NCBI RefSeq assembly: GCF_022378355.1
Contig: NZ_JAKMAJ010000001.1
Coordinates: forward strand, 461,531-525,530
Direction of reading: 5' to 3'
From: Brenneria bubanii
GTDB lineage: Bacteria > Pseudomonadota > Gammaproteobacteria > Enterobacterales > Enterobacteriaceae
DNA: 64,000 nucleotides
A model generated the notes under the pieces. That model did not search any database, was not told where the DNA came from, and saw nothing but the letters and a program-made list of their open reading frames with translations. The stretch's first letter is position 1, and the number at the start of each line of letters is the position of its first letter. The position numbers and the translations under genes were made by a program. This document shows positions 57,567 to 64,000 of this stretch, one piece after another.

Positions 57567-59726
57567 TTAGCTCGATGGTTCAACCACATAGCCATAAAGA
57601 CGTTTGCCGCCATCCACCTCCGGCACGCTGTAAACGCCTTGCAGCTCGGGAGAAAATCCCGGCAATAGATTGATGCCGGCTTCCAGCGCCAGAAAATAAC
57701 GCTGCACCGCCCCACCCCAGACTTCGCCCGGCACCACGCACAACACGCCGGGAGGATAAGGCAACGCGCCTTCCGCCGCGATACGTCCGGCGATTTGAGC
57801 TATCGGCACCAACGCTATATTGCCCCGCACAAACTGGCTGTTGGCTTCCTGCGGCAACATGACCGCCGCGGGAAAATCCGCTTTACGAAACATCGCTTTT
57901 TGCAGGTCCTTCACCTTGTGGCTGGCATAGAAATCATGCATTTCCTGACACAGGCGCCGTAAGGTGTAACCGCGATAGCGCTGTTCGTACTTCTGGTACA
58001 GGCTGGGCAACACCTCACTCAATGGCGCGTCTCTGGCGATAAGCCGTTCAAAATAGACGATGGCCTCCACCAGACGCTGCATTTTGACGCTATCTTCCGC
58101 GGGCGTCAGCAGGAACAATATCGAGTTCAGGTCACATTTTTCAGGAATAATGCCGTGCTCGCGCAGATAATTGGCCAGGATAGTGGCGGGAATGCCAAAG
58201 TCGGTATATTCGCCGCTGATCGCATCGATTCCCGGCGTGGTTAATAGTAATTTACAGGGGTCGATAAAATATTGATCCTGCGCGTAACCATCAAACGAGT
58301 GCCATTTCTCACCCGGTTCAAAATTAAAAAACCGCACATCATGAGCAATAATGTCCGTGTCGTGATCCTGCCATGGGATCCCCGCGACCGTTGGCGGAAC
58401 AAACGGCTGAATCAAGTCACAACGCGCCAGCAGCTGCTTACGCGCCTCAATACCGACCTTCACGCACTCCAGCCATAGCCGACGTCCGCTGCTGCCCTCA
58501 TGCATTTTCGCATTCACGTCCAGCGCGGCAAACAGCGGATAGAACGGGCTGGTAGACGCATGCAGCATAAACGCGTTATTAAAACGTTTATGATTACAGA
58601 AACGCCGCTGACCTTTAATGTGGGTATCTTTTTTATGTATTTGCGACGTCTGTGAGAACCCGGCCTGCTGCTTATGTACCGATTGAGTGACAAAAATTCC
58701 GGGATCGTTTTCATTCAGATCCAGTAACAACGGCGAGCATTGCTCCATCATCGGAATAAACTGCTCATACCCGACCCAGGCAGAATCAAACAGAATGTAG
58801 TCACACAGATGGCCGATACTGTCGACGACCTGCCGCGCGTTATAAATCGTCCCGTCATAGGTGCCAAGCTGAATTACCGCCAAACGGAACGGGCGCTGTT
58901 CATTGGCGCGTTCCGGCGCCACTTCTCTCACCAGATTACGCAGGTAGGCTTCGTCAAAACAGCGTGCGTCAATCCCGCCGATAAAACCAAACGGGTTACG
59001 CGCGGTTTCCATATACACGGGCGTGGCGCCGGCCTGAATCAGCGCGCCATGGTGGTTGGACTTGTGATTATTGCGATCAAACAACACCAGGTCGCCGCGG
59101 GTCAGCAGCGCGTTAGTTACCACTTTATTCGATGCGGATGTGCCGTTCAGTACAAAATAGGTTTTATCGGCATTAAACACGCGTGCGGCGAATTTCTGCG
59201 CCTTCTTGGCGGCGCCCTCGTGAATCAGCAAATCGCCTAACTTCACATCGGCGTTGCAAATATCTGAGCGGAAAATATTTTCGCCATAAAAATCAAAAAA
59301 CTGCCTTCCGGCCGGATGCTTGCGAAAAAACTGACCGCCCTGATGGCCCGGACAGGCGAAGGTGGTATTTTCCATTTCGACATACTTGATTAGCGTATCG
59401 AAAAATGGCGGCAACAGCGTATCCTGATAACGTTGCGCGGCGCTTTCCAACATCTCGGCCGCCTTGTTATTATCCAGCGGCAGCCACTCGCTGCCGGCGG
59501 GCAACATGTCAGAAAGTGAAGCCGCATTATTCTCCAGCGCCACAAAAGCCGGAATAGTAAAACCGGTGTGGTGCAATATCGACAAAATACCGCTGCGGGC
59601 CTCTTCAATCGAAACGACGACCGCTGCTACGTCGGTAAAATCAGTCTGACTTAGCGCAACAATTTCACGTGCAGTGATTAAACGGGCGGCAACCGCAGTA
59701 TTAGCCGCAATTTTTAACTGTTTCAT
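57567..59726 (-). CDS. speC: Ornithine decarboxylase (constitutive type) SpeC
   Basis: 719 residues, against 711 in E. coli. An N-terminal receiver-like wing domain comes first. The PLP fold type I core follows, with TYFVLNGTSASNKVVTNALLTRGD, FDRNNHKSNHHGALIQAGATPVY, DSAWVGYEQF and the PLP Lys in FVTQSVHKQQAGFSQTSQIHKKDTH (only the centre is diagnostic). The C-terminal EGALPYPPGVLCVVPGEVWG is conserved. It decarboxylates ornithine to putrescine, the entry to polyamines. A long leader precedes it. Confidence 0.97.
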   Translation of the reverse strand: MKQLKIAANTAVAARLITAREIVALSQTDFTDVAAVVVSIEEARSGILSILHHTGFTIPAFVALENNAASLSDMLPAGSEWLPLDNNKAAEMLESAAQRYQDTLLPPFFDTLIKYVEMENTTFACPGHQGGQFFRKHPAGRQFFDFYGENIFRSDICNADVKLGDLLIHEGAAKKAQKFAARVFNADKTYFVLNGTSASNKVVTNALLTRGDLVLFDRNNHKSNHHGALIQAGATPVYMETARNPFGFIGGIDARCFDEAYLRNLVREVAPERANEQRPFRLAVIQLGTYDGTIYNARQVVDSIGHLCDYILFDSAWVGYEQFIPMMEQCSPLLLDLNENDPGIFVTQSVHKQQAGFSQTSQIHKKDTHIKGQRRFCNHKRFNNAFMLHASTSPFYPLFAALDVNAKMHEGSSGRRLWLECVKVGIEARKQLLARCDLIQPFVPPTVAGIPWQDHDTDIIAHDVRFFNFEPGEKWHSFDGYAQDQYFIDPCKLLLTTPGIDAISGEYTDFGIPATILANYLREHGIIPEKCDLNSILFLLTPAEDSVKMQRLVEAIVYFERLIARDAPLSEVLPSLYQKYEQRYRGYTLRRLCQEMHDFYASHKVKDLQKAMFRKADFPAAVMLPQEANSQFVRGNIALVPIAQIAGRIAAEGALPYPPGVLCVVPGEVWGGAVQRYFLALEAGINLLPGFSPELQGVYSVPEVDGGKRLYGYVVEPSS

Positions 59727-60333
59727 TTAACCAAACCCAAACGGTTAAGGATGAGTGTACGTGCCCGGAAGGCACGGCGCAGGGATAACAATCCCGACCA
59801 ATTACAGTGCCAATCACTAACGACAAGCACATGATCCCTACAGTTATTACTGTAGGTTAAGAATGGATAAACTGAAGCCAGCACCATCCGATAGACATCA
59901 GTAAAATCAGAGTGGACTCTATTTTTAATCATGCCTAACAGTGAGCGTATGAACGCCTCACCGCATGGTGACGGGAAATAATCGAAGAGGCAGGAAAAGG
60001 CGACCGAAACGAGAACCGCACCGCGCCATCATCACGGATCCGGCGCAGACATTTCGCACCATGAACAATGAATCCGACATATCAGCAGCCCTCTTAAGCC
60101 ACGGGTGAACAAGGCGTTCAAGCGAACAGGAAGTTAAAAACCGCGCAATATTGGCATTATTTATCATCGAATTCAAGAAACAGACGGTTTTCGTTTTGGT
60201 TCTAAACGCGACCACATCACATTGATCGGCGGCAGGCGTCGCGCGCCGGCTGCCGAAAAATCGGCCAGAATGCGCGCCCAGAGCAATATTGCCTGAAAAT
60301 AGAGCAGGCGCGCGGCTTTGTGACAGAAACCCG
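59727..60333. other. Long leader/intergenic region upstream of speC
   Basis: There are 607 bases before the tRNA-Phe promoter with no convincing gene. Two hairpins would lie in the speC 5' leader: CGTGCC/GGCACG (59760-59776) and a perfect CCTACAGT-TATT-ACTGTAGG (59837-59856). Frames of 69 and 85 codons on the minus strand have no ribosome site and no similarity I recognise. In E. coli yqgA stands near this point; it is missing here. Confidence 0.5.
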
Positions 60334-60362
60334 TTGACGACACGCGGGCAATACGGTTTAAT
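60334..60362 (+). promoter_or_regulatory. Promoter of the tRNA-Phe gene
   Basis: TTGACG (60334-60339), a 17-base spacer and TTTAAT (60357-60362), followed by a GC-rich discriminator GCGCCCC, typical of stringently controlled stable-RNA promoters. Confidence 0.75.
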
Positions 60363-60372
60363 GCGCCCCGTT

Positions 60373-60448
60373 GCCCGGATAGCTCAGTCGGTAGAGCAGA
60401 GGATTGAAAATCCTCGTGTCCTTGGTTCGATTCCGAGTCCGGGCACCA
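60373..60448 (+). tRNA. pheV: tRNA-Phe (GAA), integration site
   Basis: 76 bases with encoded CCA: acceptor GCCCGGA/TCCGGGC, anticodon loop TTGAAAA with GAA, and T-loop TTCGATT. The anticodon stem differs from E. coli by compensated changes (AGGA/TCCT). The locus beside speC corresponds to pheV. A tyrosine recombinase gene begins 160 bases downstream, so the 3' end of this tRNA is the likely left attachment site (attL) of an island. Confidence 0.96.
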
Positions 60449-60608
60449 CTTCTTCTTTTTTATGCTTTCTTATGAATCCCTATGCTATTGCAATTCAATA
60501 AGTTGGCGTAAAAACCCTTTCCGATACGTTTTGATTTATCCCTAGGTATCCGGAAAATGTGGGGTCAAATTGCGGGTCATTCAGTTCGATGAATGGAGTG
60601 ACCCTCAT

Positions 60609-61880
60609 ATGGCTCTGACCGACAGTAAAATCCGCGCTGCAAAAATCTTGGTAAAATCCTACAAAATCACCGATGCTAACGGCCTGTATCTACTGGTATC
60701 CACCAGCGGCTCGCGTCTGTGGTATTTCCGCTACTGCTTCGGTGGTAAAGAATCCCGCCTGGCCTTTGGCCCCTATCCTCAGACTACACTGGCGGAAGCA
60801 CGCGAAAAGCGCGACGCCGCGCGCAAGCTGCTGGCATCCGGCATCTGCCCTTTCCTGCCCCGCGAATCCGAAAAAACCGCTGCAGACGAAACCCGCACCT
60901 TTAAACACATTGCTACCTCATGGCACACCAGCAGCCTCAGGCTCTGGTCGGAAAGCCACGCGGATAAAATTCTTACCTGCCTGAAACGCTATGCCTTTCC
61001 CAACATTGGCGAAATGGATATCGCGGAGGTCGAAACCCGTCATCTGACGCAACTCATCAAAGCCATCGACGACAAAGGCGTGCATGACGTGGCCGGGAGG
61101 ATGCGCCAGTATCTGACCAAAATCATGCGTCACGCCGTGCAACAGGGCCTAATCAAATACAACCCCGCGTTCGACCTGGGCGGCGTCGTGAGGCCGATCG
61201 TGGCCCAACATCTTCCCGCGTTGCCGCTGCGACGCTTGCCTGAACTGCTGGTGAACATAGAAAACTACCAAGGCCGGGTACTGACCCGTTTGGCGCTGGA
61301 ACTGAATCTGCACGTCTTTCTACGCTCAAGCGAGTTGCGCTTCGCTCGCTGGGAAGAGTTCGACCTGAAAGCACATATCTGGACGGTGCCAGCGCAGCGC
61401 GAAACCGTAAAGGGCGTGAGATTTTCAGAGCGTGGCGCAAAGATGAAGGACGAGCATCTGGTGCCACTATCCAATCAGGCAGTTGCTCTGCTAAATCAGA
61501 TCAAGGCGCTTACCGGCGAGTCGGTCTTCGTTTTTCCGGGTGCGCGTGGTCTGGACAAACCGATGAGCGAAAACACCATTAATAAAGCGCTACGTGTGAT
61601 TGGGTATGACACCAAAATCGAGGTTTGCGGCCACGGATTCAGAACGATGGCCTGTAGCGCCCTAAACGAGTCCGGGTTGTGGTCAAGGGATGCCATCGAA
61701 CGTCAGATGAGCCATAAAGAGCGTAACGGCGTGCGGGCGGCCTATGTGCACAAAGCGGAGCATCTGGAAGCACGGATGGAAATGATGCAATGGTGGTCGG
61801 ATTATCTGGACGTAAACCGTGAGAGTTATGTTGCACCGTATATTTACGCACGGCACGACAAGTGCCAGCTGAATAACTAA
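60609..61880 (+). CDS. P4-type tyrosine integrase
   Basis: 423 residues from the ATG at 60609 (MALTDSKIRAAKILVKSYK), with GGAG 9 bases upstream; an upstream frame to 60570 is open. DUF4102-type N-terminal DNA-binding arm (about 1-90), SAM-like core-binding domain (about 95-195) and a catalytic domain with R in LRSSELRFARWEE, HGFRTMACSAL (HxxR) and the nucleophile Tyr in VRAAYVHKAEHLEAR. It is of the same group as the integrases of CP4-57 and pathogenicity islands at tRNA genes. It looks intact, so excision may still be possible. Confidence 0.93.
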   Translation: MALTDSKIRAAKILVKSYKITDANGLYLLVSTSGSRLWYFRYCFGGKESRLAFGPYPQTTLAEAREKRDAARKLLASGICPFLPRESEKTAADETRTFKHIATSWHTSSLRLWSESHADKILTCLKRYAFPNIGEMDIAEVETRHLTQLIKAIDDKGVHDVAGRMRQYLTKIMRHAVQQGLIKYNPAFDLGGVVRPIVAQHLPALPLRRLPELLVNIENYQGRVLTRLALELNLHVFLRSSELRFARWEEFDLKAHIWTVPAQRETVKGVRFSERGAKMKDEHLVPLSNQAVALLNQIKALTGESVFVFPGARGLDKPMSENTINKALRVIGYDTKIEVCGHGFRTMACSALNESGLWSRDAIERQMSHKERNGVRAAYVHKAEHLEARMEMMQWWSDYLDVNRESYVAPYIYARHDKCQLNN

Positions 61881-62043
61881 CTGATAAAAAGCAGACCCCA
61901 CTGGAAGGGGACTTATTTTTATAATCTTATAAAAAATAAAGAATTAACAAGTGTAAAACAGTTAGGAAAATGTGTCATAATCACTGAATGAAGTATGATA
62001 AAGGGAATATACACGAGAAACTCAAATATATCCCCTCAAAAGA

Positions 62044-62661
62044 CTAAAGATTGATAGATTTAATAGTATTTGAAATAGTATCCACAATTGTCCTTGTCAT
62101 CTGATCGATTTCATAATTTAAAAGGGTGCCAACTTTTATTTTATCGAAATTAGTTAAACGTATAGTCTCAGGTATTATGTCTAACTCTATTGTATTATTA
62201 TTTGGATTAACACCATTGACAGTTAAACTGCATCCGTGTAATCCGATGAAACCTTTAGGGGAAAAATATTTAATATCCTCAGAGGAAATTTCGATTTCAA
62301 TATGAATTGTTTCTCCTTTTTCTGAGAAATTTATTACTCTAGCGACACCTGCAACATGGCCATATAAACTATGACCACCGTTTTCTTTGCCAGTTATATG
62401 AGACCTTTCAATATTAACTAAATAGCCGATTTTGAGATTTTTTAGTGTGGTAACTTCAGAAGTTGCATCTGAGATATCAAAGGTAGCTATATTTTTTTCA
62501 AAACCAGTTAATGTTAAGCAGGTACCATTCAGAGAAACACTTGCCCCAATAAAAACATCATCAAAAAAATGATGGTCGTTACTGACACAAGCCGTTTTAT
62601 ATCCATTCTTGGCGATAATATTTATAATTCTCTCAGTACCTTGAACAATACCAGTATACAT
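62044..62661 (-). CDS. Riboflavin synthase-like protein (RibE/RibC paralogue) in the island
   Basis: 205 residues from the ATG at 62659-62661, with Shine-Dalgarno AAAGG; a GTG 9 bases upstream overlaps the previous stop. Two lumazine-binding barrels are visible. The first has MYTGIVQGTERI, SVSLNGTCLTLTGF with Cys48 of the active site and GGHSLYGHV with His97 and His102. The second has GFIGLHGCSLTVNGV with the Ser-x-Thr and EIDQMT with the Asp. So nearly all catalytic residues are kept, although Phe2 is Tyr. It could make riboflavin, or be a lumazine/flavin-binding or modified-flavin enzyme. Strongly A/T-rich, unlike the core. Confidence 0.8.
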   Translation of the reverse strand: MYTGIVQGTERIINIIAKNGYKTACVSNDHHFFDDVFIGASVSLNGTCLTLTGFEKNIATFDISDATSEVTTLKNLKIGYLVNIERSHITGKENGGHSLYGHVAGVARVINFSEKGETIHIEIEISSEDIKYFSPKGFIGLHGCSLTVNGVNPNNNTIELDIIPETIRLTNFDKIKVGTLLNYEIDQMTRTIVDTISNTIKSINL

Positions 62662-62666
62662 AGTAA

Positions 62667-63449
62667 TCACCTTTTTTCTAAGAGGAATAGACCCGTAGAA
62701 TACGAAACCTTGTGTTCACCAGATTTATATCGCTCATAAAGAATATGATAAAATTCGTTTACGGCATCATTCTGTTCTTTTATACTAAATTGTTGATAAA
62801 GAACGGAACCACTTCCTAGATGCCAATCGCAGAAATCTTCATATGATGAAAACTCGACGACTTCCTCTATACGATGAGATTTAATTATATCAAACCCATT
62901 AACATACGTCACTAACTTCTCGTTACTGAACCTGTAATTATCAAAAACAACAAAAGGTGATATTGGCTTATATTTATTTCTAATGATATTTAAGACTATA
63001 GCTTGTATATCTTTCTCACCCGGTAGAAAGTCGAAATTGAAGGCACATGACAGAAATAGTTTTCCGCCGGGACGCAACAAATTAGAAATTTTTTCAATTA
63101 CTTTTTTTTCATGCGGAATAAACCAATGTAAACATGCAGCACAAATAACATTGTCAAATACATGAGTTTCAAGAGTATTTTCTTTAAGAAAATCGGATAA
63201 AATAAATCTAATATTTTCACCTTGATGTTTAGTCTCGGAAAAAGAAATCATATCTTGCGAAATATCAATTCCAAGATAATTTTTCAACCCTTTCTTATCT
63301 ATTATGGCTAGCGCATTGCCTGTTCCGCAACCGACATCAAGAACATCACCTTTTATATCAGAAAATCCCAATAATGTTTCTAGGCATTTGAATTGAAGTT
63401 TCTTTGATGTGCGCTGGTAGCCTTCAGGTTTAAACCAAATATTTTGCAT
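62667..63449 (-). CDS. SAM-dependent class I methyltransferase in the island
   Basis: 260 residues, Shine-Dalgarno GAGG. The Rossmann SAM loop is GDVLDVGCGTGNALAI (about residues 34-49), followed by YLGIDISQDMISFS (motif II), the acidic region FILSDFLKEN (motif III) and VFDNVICAACLHWF. The C-terminal half is unlike common tRNA or ubiquinone methyltransferases and resembles trans-aconitate/small-molecule O-methyltransferases. It stands 5 bases ahead of the riboflavin-synthase-like start, forming a two-gene operon. Low GC marks it as acquired. The substrate is unknown. Confidence 0.82.
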   Translation of the reverse strand: MQNIWFKPEGYQRTSKKLQFKCLETLLGFSDIKGDVLDVGCGTGNALAIIDKKGLKNYLGIDISQDMISFSETKHQGENIRFILSDFLKENTLETHVFDNVICAACLHWFIPHEKKVIEKISNLLRPGGKLFLSCAFNFDFLPGEKDIQAIVLNIIRNKYKPISPFVVFDNYRFSNEKLVTYVNGFDIIKSHRIEEVVEFSSYEDFCDWHLGSGSVLYQQFSIKEQNDAVNEFYHILYERYKSGEHKVSYSTGLFLLEKR

Positions 63450-63497
63450 ATTAGCCTCAATATGAAAAGTAGATCTAAGTTTAAATATTGAACGAAA

Positions 63498-63720
63498 TTA
63501 ATGAAATTTCAGACCGTATTTCCCATTGCCTTCCGCTAAACCCAGCTTCTCACGAACATCTACTGGACTAGCCGGAATTAGCCCTAATTCCTGTGCAAAC
63601 TTTACTAATCGTTGGATCAAAGATTTATTAGAGGCAAGTACCGTTCTATTTGAATCATACCAAACGTTATCCTCAAGTCCGATCCGCACCCCTGCCCCAT
63701 TAATAAGACCCATAAGAGTA
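63498..63720 (-). pseudogene. 3' fragment of a BKACE (DUF849, beta-keto acid cleavage enzyme) gene
   Basis: About 73 residues only: GVRIGLEDNVWYDSNRTVLASN, then LIQRLVKFAQELGLIPASPVDVREKLGL. This is the C-terminal end of the DUF849 family, whose full length is about 270-310 residues and whose zinc and catalytic residues lie upstream. The 5' part is missing because an IS end begins at about 63720. The ATG at 63713 is internal and not a real start. Confidence 0.8.
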
Positions 63721-64000
63721 GGCTGTGTCCCTCAATTACATAATCTTCTGAGAAAAAGCCGGATACAGCCTAATTTCACCATCGAAAGATAATTTCTGGC
63801 CGTTTTTTCATAACGGGTGGCAACCCGGCGGCACTCTTTTAAAAAGCCGAAACATCTTTCAACGACATTGCGGGATTTGTATGACTCCATGTCAATTTGA
63901 CATCGTCTGTCACTTGCCGCTTTCTCATTGATTTTATAAGGAATAACAACTTTTATCCCTCGTCTTTTCAAGGCGCTACGCAGCACTTGAGAGGAATACC
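63721..64000 (-). mobile_element. IS element, 3' part (IS5-like), truncated by window edge
   Basis: The end of the element begins about GGCTGTGTCC (63721-63730), just after the BKACE fragment, and contains the transposase C-terminus. The opposite inverted repeat lies outside the window, so the exact boundary and the target duplication cannot be seen. Confidence 0.65.
63732..64000 (-). CDS. DDE transposase, C-terminal part (IS5-family type)
   Basis: The frame is open through the right edge of the window, so the N-terminus is missing; a GTG at 63986 is internal. About 89 residues are visible. They include RRGIKVVIPYKINEKAASDR and SYKSRNVVERCFGFLKECRR, the latter with the catalytic Glu of the DDE triad in the NVVERCFGFLK pattern, then RVATRYEKTARNYLSMVKLG. 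This is typical of IS5-related transposases whose gene is often split in two. Confidence 0.8.
   Translation of the reverse strand, partial: YSSQVLRSALKRRGIKVVIPYKINEKAASDRRCQIDMESYKSRNVVERCFGFLKECRRVATRYEKTARNYLSMVKLGCIRLFLRRLCN

Noticed and set aside
59723-59932. Possible speC leader peptide of 69 residues
   Set aside because: It runs over the speC start, has no ribosome site and lacks the SpeFL-like HFF-x-AR ending; the hairpins are the better leader signal.
62044-62661. Lumazine-protein (non-enzymatic antenna) assignment
   Set aside because: The active-site Cys, His and Ser-x-Thr residues of riboflavin synthase are retained, so a catalytic role is more likely, though not proven.

Overview
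The window comes from an enterobacterial chromosome, most likely Pectobacteriaceae (a Brenneria, Pectobacterium or Dickeya relative). The gene order from 1 to about 34.3 kb and from 46.4 to 52.6 kb follows the E. coli 61-64 min region almost gene for gene: xni-rlmM-ygdD-gcvA-gcvB-ygdI-csdA-csdE-tcdA-mltA-tRNA fMet-amiC-argA-recD-recB-ptrA-recC-ppdC-ygdB-ppdB-ppdA-thyA-lgt-ptsP-rppH-mutH, then ygdR-tas, then yggN-yggL-trmB and mutY-yggX-mltC. The genus is inferred from overall protein similarity; no taxonomic search was possible.

Core blocks. They cover RNA modification (RlmM, TrmB, TcdA), sulfur mobilisation (CsdA/CsdE), glycine control (GcvA and the GcvB sRNA), arginine entry (ArgA behind two ARG boxes), recombination and repair (RecBCD with PtrA, MutH, MutY, Xni), the cell envelope (MltA, AmiC, Lgt, MltC), a minor-pseudopilin operon, thymidylate synthase, nitrogen PTS (PtsP), RppH, and polyamine synthesis (SpeC).

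Accessory blocks. (1) 6.7-8.9 kb: a cytosolic BisC/TorZ-type molybdoenzyme inserted between tcdA and mltA. (2) 34.4-46.0 kb: a chromosomal Ter system between mutH and ygdR, where E. coli carries ygdQ, itself a TerC-family gene. It has a TerW-like regulator, a tight five-gene minus-strand operon (ATP-grasp, two phosphoribosyltransferase-fold proteins, a HAD phosphatase and a CitE-like lyase) predicted to make a nucleoside-like metabolite, the divergent terZABCDE operon, and a HAD-IB phosphatase. (3) 52.7-57.5 kb: a membrane-anchored AraC regulator, a secreted PAF-acetylhydrolase-like hydrolase, a DUF2628 protein and AnsP, in the place where E. coli has nupG. (4) 60.4 kb to the end: an island at tRNA-Phe with a P4-type integrase, an AT-rich pair made of a second riboflavin-synthase-like protein and a SAM methyltransferase, a truncated BKACE (DUF849) gene and the end of an IS. 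The island runs off the right edge.

The most interesting parts are the complete Ter metabolite module at a core repair locus, the riboflavin-synthase/methyltransferase pair, and an origin-like cluster of DnaA boxes and GATC sites upstream of mutH. No rRNA operon or CRISPR array is present.
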